64,000 nucleotides of DNA from Tenrec ecaudatus (GCF_050624435.1 NC_134546.1:38953501-39017500), one strand, 5' to 3'. Shown: positions 9,530 to 21,649, counted from the stretch's first letter. Program-made: numbers and translations. Notes: generated from the sequence alone by a model not told the origin.

Positions 9530-12140
9530 GGCTGAGCAAGAGACAGCTACTTCCGTGAGCATTGATTGTGGATCCAAGCAAGACAAAATCCTAGACAACT
9601 TCGATCTTCTCTCCCTTTATCATGACGTAACCTATTGGTCCAGGTGTGAGGGTTTGGGTTTTCTTTACACGGAGTTGTCTTCCACGTTGAAGGTTATAGT
9701 GTTTGACCTTCATCAGCAAGTACTTTAAGTCCTCTTTGGTTTTAGTAAAAAGGTTGTGTCACTGTGTATCACAGATTGTTAATAAGCCTCCTACAATCTT
9801 CTTCAGAGAGTCCAGCTTGTCAGATTATTTTCTCAGCATACAGACTGAATAAAATATAGTGAGATGATACAATTTGAAAACACAGCTGTCTTGATTTTTA
9901 ACCTTGCAAGAATTCTCTTGCTCTGTTAGAGCATGTTCTGTATAAGTACAGTGAAAAGTTCTGGAACCCTATGCTTCTCAATGGCGTCCCTCGTCTGAGA
10001 TGATTCACACAGTTGAATGCCTGTGTATAACCAAAAAACCACAAGTAAACATCTTTCTGATATTCTGTGCTTTCAGCCCAGGTCAGTCTGGTTTTAGCAA
10101 TGATATCTCTCTCTCTCTCTCTCTTGTGTCATCTCCTTTTCTCAATCTGGCTTGAGTTTCTGGAAGCACCCTGTGTACTGCAGCAAATAGTTTAAAATGA
10201 TCTTCAGCAAAATTTTACTTGCATGCGATATTAATGACATTGCTCAATAACTTCTGTACCTTCTTACGTCATTTTCTTTGTGATGGGCACAAATGCAGTC
10301 CTCTTTCAGCTAGCTGGCCAGCTAGCTGTGTTCCAAGTTTCCTGTCATAAACAAGTGAATGGTTCCGATGCTTATCAACTTAAGACATTTCAATTCGTGT
10401 TGCATCAATTCCTAGAGGATTGTTTTTGGTGAATGCCTTCAGTGCGGCTTGGACTTCTTTCTTCAGTATCATTGGTTCTTGATCATATATATACCCTCCT
10501 GAAATACTTGAATGTCAACCAATTCTTTTTGGCATCGTGATCCTGTGCATTCCTTCCGTCTCCTTTTGCTATTTCCTGAGGTGTTCGATATTTTGACCTT
10601 AGACTCCTTAGCCTTGCAACATTGCAGCCTTGAATTTTTTTTCTTCAGTTCTTTCAGCTTGAGATATGCTGATCATGTTCTTCCAGTCTGGCTTTCTAAC
10701 TCCAGGTCTGTGCCCATTTTATTATAATATTTTATTTTGACTTCTCAACTACCCTTTGAACATTTCTGTTCAACCCTTTGACTTCAGCCTTTCTTCCACT
10801 TGCTTTAACTACTCTATATTCAAGAGCAAGCTCCAGAGCTGCCTTATCCACTTTGATCTTTTTACCTTTCTTGTCTTCTTATGACCTTTTGCTTTCTTCA
10901 CGCATGATGTTCTTGATGTCTCCCTACAGCTTTTCAGATCTTAGATCATTAGTATTTAATGTATCAAATCTATTATTGAGATGTTCTTGAAATTCAAGTG
11001 GCAGATATGCTCAAGGTAATATTTTGGCTCTCACCAACTTGTTTTTAATTTTCTTCTACTTCAACCTGAACTTACTTTAAACATATGAGCCATGGAGAGA
11101 ATGTTCCACAATCAGGCCCTGTGGATTTCAGCGGTTGATATGTTGTGTTTCTCTATTGCCTCTTCACACAGATGTAGTCAATCTGGTTCCTGCATATTTC
11201 ATGTGGTGAGATACATGTGCGCAGTCACCGTTTATGTTACTGAAAAGAAGGTATCTGCAATGAAGAAGCCATTGACCTTGCAAAAATTCTACCATGCAAT
11301 CTCTACTTCTGTTGCTATCTTCAAGGCTATATTTTCCAGTTACTGTTCCTTCCTCTTCGTTTCCAACTTTTGCGTTCCAATCACCAATAATTATCAATGC
11401 ATCTTGATCGAATGTTGGATCAGTTTCAAAATGAAGGAGAAGTTGGAATTCCATAACTTCTTCATCCTTTGCGTTAGTGGTTGGTGCACAGATTTGAATA
11501 ATAGTTGTATTAACTGTACATCCTTGCAGGTATACAGCTAGCACCCTGTCACAGCCAGTATTGTACTTCAAGATAGATTTTGAAATGTCCTATTTGACAA
11601 TGAATGTGGCACATTCTTCTCAAATTTGTCACTCTTGGCATAGACCATATGAGTGTCAAATATAGTCCATTGCCGCTCATTAATGCCTAAGTTATAGATG
11701 GTTGTGTTCTGTTTCATTTTTTTACAACTTCCATTTTCCCTATTTGCACTTCATGTATCCCATGTTCTGAGTATTAATGAATGTTTCCAGCTGTTTCTCC
11801 TTATTTTCAGTCACACCTCATCAGCGAGTGAAATCTGGAAAGCTGTACTCCATCCATGTCATCATGGTCAACGCTACTTTGAGGATGCAGCTCTTCCTCA
11901 GTCCTGTTTTGAGTGCCTTCCGATCCAAGAGGGTCATCTTCCTGCACTACGTCTGACAGCATTCTGATGCCCTTTGTAAGGTTTTCACTGATTCATCCCT
12001 CAGTCTACGCCGGCATTGTAATTCATTCTTAGTCTGAAAACTCCACGGAAACCTGTTCGCCTGGGTGACCCTGCTGGTATTTGAAACACCAAATGACCCA
12101 GCTTCCAGCATCACAGCATCACAAGTCACCACAAATGACA
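9530..12140 (-). mobile_element. RTE-type LINE, long decayed copy
   Basis: A 2.6-kb minus-strand element. The proximal 500 bp align by eye with the RTE copy at 53600-54150 (for example CAAGCAAGACAAAATCCTAG against CAAGCAAGATGAAATCCTAA). The distal part encodes a remnant of the apurinic-type endonuclease on the minus strand at 11164-11571, including the motif IIGDWNAKVGNEE, diagnostic for RTE/BovB-like elements. The reverse-transcriptase region between is riddled with stops, so it cannot be active. The 3' tail end was not found. Confidence 0.8.
11164..11571 (-). pseudogene. RTE endonuclease-domain remnant
   Basis: A 135-codon open stretch inside the RTE copy. Visible motifs are CAPTTNAKDEE followed later by IIGDWNAKVGNEE and the VTGKYSLEDSNRSRD segment, which is the central part of an exonuclease-endonuclease-phosphatase fold nuclease. 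The N-terminal catalytic part and the linked reverse transcriptase are missing or broken. The plus-strand copy at 22873-23130 carries the same domain (IIGDSNSNIGNKEEG), more decayed. Confidence 0.75.
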
Positions 12141-12351
12141 AACGTATAGAGATACATAGTGTGATTCCCCTCTTTGGAAAGAATTAATGTCAAGAGTTTG
12201 TTTCTGCATGTAAACTTTGGAACCAGAGTTGATTTAAGCTGGACAGTCAAGAAAGTCATTCCTTAAACTGGGAAACCAAGTAGATAAGTAGAGGCATTTG
12301 GATTCTCAGTTCCAGCCCTCACCTGCTCTTAGGTTTTGAGAGACACTAAAA
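12141..12351. other. Short unique spacer
   Basis: Nothing recognised between the RTE copy and the next SINE. Confidence 0.4.
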
Positions 12352-12485
12352 GCAACCGAACTCACCGCCAAGTCAATTCTGACTCATAATGACCCTGCAA
12401 GACAGACTAGAAGCCCCCTGGTGGGTTTGCAAGACTCTAACTCTTTATGAGAATAGAAATCCTCCTCTTCCACCTACGAGCAGTG
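12352..12485 (-). repeat. AfroSINE fragment
   Basis: Tail half of a minus-strand SINE: CCAAGTCAATTCTGACTCAT, AATGACCCTGCAAGACAGAC and TCTAACTCTTTATGAGAATA. The tRNA-like head is lost. Confidence 0.7.
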
Positions 12486-13778
12486 AGGAGTTTTTGCATT
12501 GTGGACGTCGCCTTGGTGGGGTAATGAGAGAGCCACCACTGTCCCCTCGTGGAGTTTCTGGTCCCAATTTCTGCAGTCCTAACAGTCCAGGGCAAACTTT
12601 GCCCTTGGAAGAGTTGCTTGTAGTTTTCCTCCCAAAACTTTCATTTTGAAAACTAAAACAGATTAGCCTTTCAGCCACACATGCACAGACTGAGCCAACT
12701 ACAAATGACGATGCGGGGCCCACTGTCAGTGTTCAAGACGCAGGGGGACGGTGCCCCCCCCCCCCCGAGGTGCTGAAATAGAAAAGCTTTTTCCTTTCTC
12801 CCATGAGCACTCTCTCGACTTACCATGGTCTTTCTTTCCCCTATCATGCCTTTCTGAGTAAAGGAAAAAAGATTTTGGGGTAATATGAATTTCATTGTTC
12901 TCCATATGCAGTATCATGGAAAGGACACCATTTCTGCTGCGACACTGGTCTCAGTGGTGCTCAAGCTGGCCAGAACTATGGACACAAGCCCCCACGATCC
13001 CTGGTGGTTCCAGGAAGTGTACCCCTGGGCACGGGGATACTATACAGGGCAAGCTCAGATTCCTACAGGTGGCGAAGGTACGGGCGGGACAGGTGTGCTT
13101 CCACAAGTGGCTGGCCTCCCTCTTCCCACCAGCCCCCAGGCCCATGTGGGAGGCCCATTCCCACCCACTGACCATGCCATGGCATGCTGGCCTGGGGTGG
13201 GGCAGTGCCATCATGACTGGTCTTAAAATGCCCATGAGCATGAGGCCTCGGCACTGGTCCACCTGCATCGGTAGGGGGAGAAGGCCAGGTGGAGGGTTGG
13301 GTGGGGAAGGGAGTGGCTGAGAACTCATCCTGGGGAGAGGGGGAGAGATTCAGAGTCTGCCAGGCCTCAGCTGAGGCCCAAGCTCCTGTACCTCCACCAT
13401 CCCATCTCCCACCCCCTCCACCCAGAATACACATCCGAAGACAGAATGGAGAATTTCAAGATGGCGACCACAGAGTATGAAATCCCAAGGGCCAGTCCCT
13501 TCTGAAGATAGCCCTTTGCACCAGGACCCAGCTCCTATGCCCAGGAGCTGGCTTTGTACGCAGGAGGAAGCTCTCTCCACCTCCTTGAATAACTTAAACT
13601 AAAGAAGGAGAACACCTCACAGGCACACCAAAGACCCCCAGGACACAAGGACTCGCATCCAGTCACCACTGACATCTCAGCCCCGGACTGAGCTGCAGAC
13701 AAACAGCGTCGCTCCCTCCGGTCAAGACCGCGACCCTGACCAGAAACGGGAGTTAGCTGTCTGAGCATTCATCGGGGC
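12486..13778. other. Unique DNA downstream of ATP6V1E2
   Basis: No gene recognised. A run of about 13 C lies near 12754-12766. Chance ORFs of up to 141 codons overlap on both strands at 12895-13434 and look like GC-rich noise. Confidence 0.5.
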
Positions 13779-13784
13779 TTTATT
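13779..13784 (-). terminator. ATP6V1E2: AATAAA poly(A) signal of ATP6V1E2
   Basis: TTTATT on the plus strand reads AATAAA on the minus strand, about 170 bases beyond the stop codon. It is the first canonical signal seen downstream and would give a short 3' UTR. Confidence 0.6.
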
Positions 13785-13955
13785 CCAAAATCAACTCTTG
13801 ATAATGCTGTTAGCTAGGCACGGGGGATTCCACAAAGACAGACAGAGCAAATATGGGAGCATCCAAAAGGCAGAGCACGCAAATCCTTTCCTTTGCCCAA
13901 ATAACTGATTCTTGGATGGCTCTGCACTTGAATGCGAGCGCCCCTTCCCAGGGGC

Positions 13956-14636
13956 CTAGGTGAAAAACCTCCTGTTGGCATTAGCCCCAAACAGGGCCTT
14001 TCGTATGTCCGGCATCCTCTGCTGGGCTAAGAGATCCAGGCGACTTTCCAGGGTGTTGGAGACCTTGATTCTCTGGTCGTCACTGTAGGCCTCCACGCCT
14101 CCAGTGGAGCCTCCAGGCAGGTGCACCTCTTGATCAATGTGGATCTCGACGGGTTTGTGGGTGGCCTTCAAGTACTCGGAGATGGCTCTTGGCAGGGCAG
14201 CCTGTAGCAGAAAGACGTCCTGTAGGCGACAGCGCACCAGCACGCGGGGCTCAAGCAGCCGGAACAGGCTCTGCACCAGCAGCTTCTCCAGTAGCCCCTG
14301 GTAGACCTGCACATCCATCACGATCCTGCTGAGCCGCTGCTTGGCTTCATTCAGCAGGTCCGTGATGAGGTCGTCCCGGGCCCTAAGGACTGTCAGCCTC
14401 GCCTGATTCCGCACGGTGGACATCTGGATTTTCTTCTGCTGTTCTATCTGCTTCTCCTTCTTCTCATAGTACTCCAGGATCTTCAGTCTCTGCGTCTGCA
14501 CAAGGCGTCCTTTCTCGATGTTGAACTCTTCCTCGGCCTTGGCGTCTATTTCTTCCGCCTTCTCGTTGGCTTCCTGCTCGATGAAAGCCATCATGTGCTT
14601 AATCTGCTTTTGCACGTCAACATCGCTCAGGGCCAT
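13956..14636 (-). CDS. ATP6V1E2: V-type proton ATPase subunit E2
   Basis: Complete intronless ORF of 226 codons plus stop, the full length expected for mammalian V-ATPase E subunits. Subunit E belongs to the peripheral stalk of the V1 sector, holding the catalytic head against the membrane rotor so that ATP hydrolysis drives proton pumping into organelles. Residues 1-~110 form a charged stalk helix (starting [18 protein letters not shown], with [15 protein letters not shown] further on). The C-terminal half is the globular domain, with [16 protein letters not shown] near the end and the closing [11 protein letters not shown]. Residues ~100-170 diverge most from the ubiquitous E1 isoform as I recall it, which together with the lack of introns supports E2, the testis-enriched retrogene-derived isoform, rather than a recent E1 pseudogene. 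The start ATG has G at -3 and +4. It lies head-to-head with RHOQ, as in human 2p21. Confidence 0.96.
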   Translation of the reverse strand: MALSDVDVQKQIKHMMAFIEQEANEKAEEIDAKAEEEFNIEKGRLVQTQRLKILEYYEKKEKQIEQQKKIQMSTVRNQARLTVLRARDDLITDLLNEAKQRLSRIVMDVQVYQGLLEKLLVQSLFRLLEPRVLVRCRLQDVFLLQAALPRAISEYLKATHKPVEIHIDQEVHLPGGSTGGVEAYSDDQRIKVSNTLESRLDLLAQQRMPDIRKALFGANANRRFFT

Positions 14637-14721
14637 GGCGCCTGTCGGCTGGCACGTCCTCGGGTCCCGGGAGGGGGGCAGTTTCCGAGTGAGCGGTCCC
14701 AGAGTTCCACTCCTTCTGCTG
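14637..14721 (-). other. ATP6V1E2: Probable 5' UTR of ATP6V1E2 with splice acceptor
   Basis: On the minus strand, a pyrimidine-rich tract followed by TGCACTCCACAG ends at 14722. This looks like a 3' splice site 85 bases before the start codon, so an upstream non-coding exon nearer RHOQ is likely. Spliced non-coding leaders are common for retrogenes. The donor exon was not located. Confidence 0.35.
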
Positions 14722-14807
14722 CTGTGGAGTGCACAAGGGGAGGAAGCAGAGGGTCAGAGCCTGAAGGGAATGATGAAAGGTGGCTTCTATCCAGCCCCGC
14801 CCTCAAT

Positions 14808-14875
14808 TCACAAATGAGGAAACTGAGGCAAAGAAAGGGAAACCAAGTTGGCCACGTCACCAGGGTCCTCCATCC
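14808..14875 (-). repeat. MIR-like fragment
   Basis: Contains AATGAGGAAACTGAGGCAAA and GCCACGTCACCAGGG, resembling the conserved core of the ancient mammalian MIR element. Confidence 0.5.
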
Positions 14876-15046
14876 CTGCTACACAAACTGCCCTTTTGTC
14901 CCCAATAGCCATGAGGCAGCTAGGGCCGACAGACCTAGTGTGGAAGCCTTCTACCCAGTCAGTGTGGGTCCAAGACTCGGCCATCAAAGCAAGGGAATGG
15001 AACTGCCCAGTTAGTGTATCGATGGAACGTGTAGGCATGCTTCAGG

Positions 15047-15247
15047 AGCCCTGGTAACATAATGGGCTACTCATTGGGCTGCTAACTACAAGGTGAGCCG
15101 TTCAAAAACATCAGCCACTCCTCTCCTGAGGATGAGGCTTTCTAGTCCCTTAAGGATTTTCCATCTCAGAACCTCCGGAACAGTTCTGCTCTGCCCTGTT
15201 ACATTGCTGAGTCCATATTGACCCAATGGCAGTGAGATCAGGGTTCT
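15047..15247 (+). repeat. AfroSINE copy
   Basis: Starts GGAGCCCTGGTAACATAATG, has GGGCTGCTAACTACAAGGTG and GAACAGTTCTGCTCTGCCCT, and ends CAATGGCAGTGAGATCAGGG. Confidence 0.75.
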
Positions 15248-17861
15248 TTGGAGGCACATTTAGGGGTGCGAAGGACTGAGGGGTGCTGTAAGACCTTCAT
15301 GATCAGACAGGATTTATTCCAGGAAGGCTGTCTGGAGGTGGAGGGCTTCAAAAACCCACTGAGAACACACAAGGCGAAGGCTTGCAGAGAGACGGTAGGC
15401 AGGAGGGGCTGCAGGTGGTCTTATCATGGGAAGCAGTTCCCAAACCTTGATGTGCACCTGCATCACCTGGGGGACCTGGAAGAGATACAGATTTCCAGGC
15501 CTCTCTCCCAGACCCTCCTGGTACCCAGCTAGGTGAGCCATTGTCCACGGGAGCAGAGAGAGTGCGAGGCCCAGGAAAGCCCAGGTCAGGCATGTGCCGG
15601 GCAAAGCAGAGCAGCCAAGAGCCGAAGTGCTAGAGTGGCTGCCGCAGTGTCCGCGTGACTGCTGAGGATCAGCTCATGGGAGCCCCCAGTCCCAGACTCC
15701 CAGACTGCACCACTCCAGAGATTGCCTTGGGGCATCTACCGCTTCACCACCGATAGGAATGATTTCTGGAGGCATTTGGCTAGCCAGGAACGTGAGCCGC
15801 ATTGATCGACTGGTACTCAGACCAGGGGTGTCGCCAAGCAGACTCATGGGGCCCCTGTGCTGTATAGGGATCTTCCCCCAAACAGCCTCCCTTTCAATGA
15901 CCCCACCCACCAAAAGATTTGGCCTAAGGGGCAACTGCACTCTGATTCAGATGAGCGCCCACCTTCCCTGCCTGGGACCACTCTGCACTGTGGTCTCTGA
16001 TCAGCAGTGGGGTTTCAGTTACAGAGCTTCGAAGTTTCTGCTCTCGTCCCTCGGAATAGCCTCATGATATTTTTAAAGAACTTGCAATAAAGAGCACACG
16101 CGCGCGCGCACATGCACACACATAAAAAGTATAAAGAACACTCACCAGTCAACGCCGACGGCCTGCCTCCACCCTGGCGCCAGGAGTCTGTGCTCAGAAC
16201 ATGGAATTTGGAACGCATTCTGGAACCTGGCACTGTTGCGTCCTTCTTTCTACAGACGACCCTCGCTGTCTGACCAGGCAGCTCAAGTCCAAAGAGCCAG
16301 GCTGCCACTGGGGAAGGCTGGCCAAGTGTTCCGAAGGGAGGCCAGAAGGGATTTCCTTGGCACACCCGCCCGGCCGGGGTCTGAGCCTGGCGTGCTTGGA
16401 ATCTCAACGAAGTTGGCACGTGGTGGGCTTCAGCTCTGGGGTGGGCTTCCCTTAACTAAGTCCCCTGAGCCGATCTGTGTGCAAACCCAGGCTGCCAGCT
16501 GATTGGTTTACTAATGAGAATGACAGCTGGCCTTCTCTCTGTGTCTGAATCCGCTGGAGAGGTTGTTGAATGAGCACCCGAGCCAGCAAACCTCACCTGC
16601 AGCCCCTCCTGAGGGGCTCCATCCAGGGACAGGGCTGCCCTGTGCACTGGCAGCTCCCACGGGGCGGGCTCTGGAGTCAGCCGGCTGGGGTCAGATCCTC
16701 CTCAGCCACTTATCACTAGAGCAGCTCAGCCCTGAAGGCCCTGTTCCGACGGGCCTGGTGGGAGTAACAATAGCATTCTTATCATGGGGCTCTTGGGAGA
16801 ACAAAAGGATAGTAGGAATGTTTGGCACAACCTGGGGCCCAGAGTTGGATTCTTTTGCCTCCTGTTTATGGTTCCTGTCACCACCTTCCCCTGAGTCTCC
16901 CCTCCCCTGATTCAGACCTGTTACCTCGCCACAGCCACTCTCTGAGGCCCAACCCAGGGCCTGGGACGCATCTGATTCCCACTTATGAAGTGGAAACACT
17001 CCCTAGCCTCGCCAGCCTGCGCTTCGCAGCCCTCCCTGGGACTTGGGGACTCTCCCACTCTTTGTAACCCACAGTCTCAGGAGGCCGGCACGTCTTGGTG
17101 ACAGTAGGTGACAGCCTCAAGTTCCAGGGTGCTCTGGCTGGCCGGAAGAGTGGTGGTAGCCCCACAGCCTGCCCCCGCATCCCTGAATCGGCAGTCCTCA
17201 CCCCTCCCCGGGCCCCAAACGGGGCCTGGGAAGCAGCTGCAGGGTGGGGCAGGGTTAAAACGGAGACTGAGCAAGTGTCTGTACAGGAATGCGGGTGCTG
17301 GTATAATGTGTCTGGCAGATGTCACTTCCAGTCTGTCTGGGACGGGGATTAGGACGGAGCACACATGCGCCTGTGACTGGAGTGAAATGCAAAACAAAGC
17401 AAAAGAAGAAACGTGAAACACGCGATGGGCATCTGCCCTGGCAGGAAGTGCTGCCCGCCACCTCAGACCCCCTTCTGATGCAATGGGTTCTAGCATAAAG
17501 CGGCATCCAGGGCACCCCAGTGGCTGAGAGCCACAGCCAGGCCTGGCCATCTAGCTTGTGGGGCACAAACTCCGCAGTCCTGGGGTCTCTTTCCTGGCCC
17601 CAAGTGCCTCAAGCTCAATGCCGCCAAACACACAGCCTCTGCTCTGCTCTGAGCTGTTTCTAGCAGAGGCTCCCCTCCCGGAGAGCCAGCCCCTACCCCC
17701 TGAAGCTTCAGGAACTCCTGCTGTGTCCCCCAGAATTCTCCAAACATGGCCTGACTTTCCAGATGCCATCCACACTGGGTTCGGGCTTCTGTTGTCCCCC
17801 AGGACGCTCCGCCAAGGCGGGAGTCTCTCCGTAGCAGAGGACTGCTTGCAGGTTGACTGGC
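15248..17861. other. Repeat-poor GC-rich intergenic DNA
   Basis: The longest repeat-free stretch between the two genes. No coding gene recognised; overlapping ORFs on both strands (for example 17077-17550 minus and 17558-18082 plus) look like composition effects. A short ACGCGCGCGC/ACAC run lies at 16096-16122. Because it lies upstream of ATP6V1E2, it could hold non-coding leader exons. Confidence 0.45.
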
Positions 17862-18030
17862 TCCCATGGAGTTGGGTCGGTCAGGCCCGCCTGAGCGGAA
17901 TTGTGCCCCACAGAGTTTTCTGTGGCTGGGTTTTCAAAAGTAGATTGCCAGGCCTTTCTTCGGAGATACTGCCTACCCCTCCTTCAAGAAACAGAGCATG
18001 GCCAACACCCCAAGTCCATCCGTGTGACCT
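17862..18030 (-). repeat. AfroSINE-like fragment
   Basis: Minus-strand block with CACAGAGTTTTCTGTGGCTG and AGATTGCCAGGCCTTTCTTC, which resembles an older afrotherian SINE subfamily. Boundaries are uncertain. Confidence 0.4.
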
Positions 18031-18259
18031 AGTGGAAGGATGCATTCATGGGCCTAGGAGGGGACCCTCAGGGGAAGTGTGAGGCAAAAGAGTGCCCTGA
18101 CCCCGCAGTCCTCACCCTGGGAGCCAGTGTGCTCTTGGGCACAGCGTCCCTGGGGAAGCCCCAGCCCTAAACGGAGAAGGAGCCAGGACAGCTCAGCTTG
18201 GTAGGCATGATGTGTCTGTCAGCCTGGAGTCCTGCCCTGCCAGACTTCCCCAGAGCAAC

Positions 18260-18773
18260 TGTGTTCCATGCACTGGACACTCAAATATGTATAAGAAAGA
18301 GCTTGATATCAAAGAGTATATTAAGAAAAACACCCCAGCCAAATCCAGATCAAGTCCATAAGTCCTGTGTTAGCTCTAAGTCCAATACTAGTCCATAAAT
18401 CCTTCTTCAGACTCACACAGCACATGCAATGGTGTAAAATGCAGGAAGATCACAGGCTGGTGGGTTCAGTCTTGTGGATCCAGTGGCAGTGGAAGCATCT
18501 CCAAAGCTCTTACCGCTGTCAGAATGGCTCAAGTTGTCTCCTCAACAGGAAGGTGAAAACAGAGAGAGGGGCTTTCGCAGGACTAAGCAAATCTGTGTGT
18601 GTCTTGTCAACAGGAAGAGAAGGCAAAGAGAGAGAATGACCCACCTCCAGGGAGAAAGAGAGGAAGTTCCCAGAATCCTCATCAGAAGGCCACTCCCAAA
18701 AAGACCTGATTGACAGGCTAGACTCCACCCCTACACTTATTTATCAAGTTGACATGAAATTATGTAACTAACA
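18260..18773 (-). repeat. ERVL-like LTR, internally deleted
   Basis: Reverse-oriented copy of the family at 1057 and 60911. Shared blocks are ACTCAAATATGTATAAGAAA, CTTGTGGATCCAGTGGCAGT and the terminal TTATGTAACTAACA. About 30 bp next to the left terminus (the CTGGGTTGACTAGAG part) are missing. There is no adjoining viral coding sequence. Confidence 0.6.
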
Positions 18774-18799
18774 ATAACTAATCCAGTGAATGTCTCAAT

Positions 18800-20070
18800 A
18801 GACTTACATATACTGAATCTCATATACAGAAAACCATACAAAACAAGAAATAAGAACAACAAAAAAGAACAATAATGACAAAACAGAAGAAAACCTCAAT
18901 AGAAAAGAAAGCAGAAAATAAGAAAAGCTGAAACAACTTTGAAAATGAATCCAAAGGAAGATCGAATGATAAGGAGATACATTTTAACCAACTACACAAT
19001 CGACTTTACACTGTTCTCTGTCTGATAGCAAGGCTATGCACATCCCTAGACGATGACAGAGGTGATTCACAAGAGGCTTATTCCATGTGGGGACCCTGCA
19101 AATGGATTTGGGGATCCCACTGTCATCCATAGCCTTCTGCAAACCAGGTTCTCACAAGTTAAGCTCTGATACCACTCCCTCCTTCAGATATTGATTTTAT
19201 TGTTTACAATCGTTGGACCACACAGGCTGATGTGCTTCTTCCATATGGACTTCATTAACGGCTGCTAATTTTAAGACAAGCCCTTAAGACCCCAGATGCC
19301 GTCCTTGATAGCCAGGCACCATCTGATTTCTACACCACACTTGGCTGTAGCACTCAGTGAACTCTTCATGAGAGTTTCTAGTAGGGCCATGTCATAAGAA
19401 CTGATTGTTCTAAGGTTAGGGATATCACTAGCTGCTAGCCCAAAGTTGATTCCGGTATCTATGGTTTATATGTGTCTCTGATTCACTTTAAAGACATCAT
19501 TATCATTTATAGTAGAGAAGGGTCGTGGGAAGGGGACGAACCAGTCAGGGTGCAGTGTAGCAACAATGAAACACACAACTTTCCTCTAGTTTCTAAATGC
19601 TTCCTCCCACCCACTCCCCACCCCCCACTATCATGATCCCAATTCTACCTTACAAATCCAGCTAAAGAACTGGAAATACAGGGAATCCAGGACAGATGAA
19701 CCTCTCAGGGCCAGTGGTGAGAGTGGCAATAACAGGAGGGTGGAGGAAAAGTGGGGTAGAAAGGGGGAACCGATCACAAGGATCTACATATAATTCCCAC
19801 CCCTGGGGGACAGACAACAGAAAAGTGGGTGAGGGGAGACGTAGGACAGTGTAAAACATGACAAAATAATAATAATTTATAAATTATCAAGGGTTCATGA
19901 GGGAGGGCGGGCGGGGACGGAGTTGAAAAAATGAGGAGCTGATACCAAGAGCTCAAGGAGAAATGTTTTGAGAATGATGGTGACAGATGTACAAGTGTGC
20001 TTGACACAATGGATGGATGGATGGATTGTGATGAGTTGTACAAGCCCCCAAGAAAATTATTTTTTTATAA
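18800..20070 (+). mobile_element. L1 3'-UTR fragment
   Basis: Non-coding LINE 3' region about 1.27 kb long. It has the same order of blocks as 28380-29400: the TGTTCTCTGTCTGATAGCAA region, AAGACCCCAGATGCCGTC, and CTATGGTTTATATGTGTC. Its end block is CTTGACACAATGGATGGATG, then CAAGCCCCCAAGAAAATTAT and a T-rich end. No ORF1 or ORF2 is present. Assignment to L1 rests on the block order I associate with afrotherian L1 3' UTRs. Confidence 0.65.
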
Positions 20071-20096
20071 AAGATCGAGGGAGAATTCATTCGGGG

Positions 20097-20469
20097 TGTG
20101 GCTTAACCTTAGTATAAATAGATAGCATGTGGAAGCTAGCTGACTTGTACTGCTGGATTTGGATCCTGTAGCCTGTTATCACCCACCGACCTCAGGAGCT
20201 ATCATTGGATTGTGGCTTCATTCAACTGACCTCAGTCTCATTCAGCTCAGTATCCACCAGCCTGAGGACATCTCTGCTTCCGGTTCGCCACCCCGTGCAA
20301 CTATAGGAGTCAGGAGAAGTCTTTGGCTCACATCTGACCCACAGACCCACAGGCTGGACTTGCCCATTTCTACAACTGTGTGGGCCATTTCTTTATATAA
20401 ATTTCTTACTGTACACACACATACAAGTGTCACTGGGTTAGCTTCTCAAGCAAAACACAGCTGAACACA
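20097..20469 (+). repeat. ERVL-like LTR, other subfamily
   Basis: Interior unlike the 1057/34270 type, but the end is alike: TATAAATTTCTTACTG, ATACAAGTGTCACTGGG and CTGAACACA. The left boundary (TGTGGCTTAACC) is a guess. Confidence 0.45.
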
Positions 20470-20926
20470 GCGATAACTAGAAAAAGGCATCGGTGCATAC
20501 TAACAAGACATGGAAACCTAGTGAGCCAATCCTATTGGATTTATTGATCATTCTGGTCATTAGGGACCACTGACCTTTAAGGAGTTGCTGCAGTGTCTAA
20601 GCCATGAATAGCTTAGCTAACAAAATTATGCAACACATATTACACCTGGGTCCTAAGGGAACACTGTGCAGACAGGAGGTTTAGTAGTGGGAAGGGAAAG
20701 GTGAGTAAGCGCAGCAGAGCATGTGACTTCATGAAGGCAGAGGCTGGGATGCAGGGAGAAGTCAGGAGGGGGGGGGTTGAAGAGGCTGGATTAGGAGATG
20801 CTGGTCATGTGCAAAGGACAATGCATAGAAGAAAAGCAGGAAAGAACCGCAGCAAATGGAAGAGAGCAATTATTTTACCTCTTGACCGATAATTTCTAAG
20901 AAGGTTAAAGAGAAGGAGGTTAATAC

Positions 20927-21139
20927 CTACTCCAAAAACTCACTGTCATTGGGTCAATGCCAACCCACAGTGAGTGACCCTATAGGACAGGGATGAACTG
21001 TCCCTATGAGCTTCTGAGAATGTAACTCTTTATAGGAACAGAAAGCCCCATCTTTTCCCCTTGGAGCAACTGTTGGTTTGGAACTGCTGATCTTGCAGTT
21101 AGCAGCCCAACTCATAACCACTATAGCACCAGAGCTCCT
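20927..21139 (-). repeat. AfroSINE copy
   Basis: Near-complete minus-strand SINE from CCAAAAACTCACTGTCATTG through AACAGAAAGCCCCATC to ATAGCACCAGAGCTCC. Confidence 0.8.
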
Positions 21140-21375
21140 AAAATACCTACTAAACGCCAAGAATTTGGGGACCACGAGTGAATATAGACCCATGTATTGA
21201 CACACGAATTAATTGACATTTAAAACATCTTATGGATTTGACTTAAATGGATTTGACTCTCCTTGACATTTACTTCTTGCTTCAAATATTTATTTTTAGT
21301 TCAGAGTAAGGAGGTCTAGGCAATTTGGTGGACAACCACATGTGAGTAATGTGACCGACTCCCCAGAAGCATACA

Positions 21376-21376
<1 letters not shown>

Positions 21377-21419
<43 letters not shown>
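21377..21419 (+). repeat. (CA)n microsatellite
   Basis: Uninterrupted CA dinucleotide run of 43 bases. Confidence 0.97.
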
Positions 21420-21422
<3 letters not shown>

Positions 21423-21646
21423 ACCACTCATTGGGTAGGAATGAAGCCCTGGCTCTTCAGCAGGGCCAGGTTCAGGTAGGTGGAGCCTTAAACACTCTGC
21501 TTATTCATATTGAGTCTTAGCTATTTGTGATGTCACTTCTTTTCAAATGTGACAATGATATTAGTGCAAAAGTAGTGTATATCATGTTAGTGGAGTGAGA
21601 TGAACTGAATCATAGCATTTTTACTGGCTGTGGCATAGTACGATTT

Positions 21647-21649
<3 letters not shown>

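Noticed and set aside
1-13955. TMEM247, the neighbour of ATP6V1E2 on the far side in human
   Set aside because: Looked for its membrane-spanning C-terminus among the open frames and saw nothing; it probably lies before the window.
18800-20070. Autonomous L1 element
   Set aside because: Only 3'-UTR blocks; no ORF1 or ORF2 coding sequence anywhere in the L1 fragments here.
20097-20469. 5-bp target duplication for this LTR
   Set aside because: Flanks CGGGG and GCGAT do not match, and the left boundary is uncertain.
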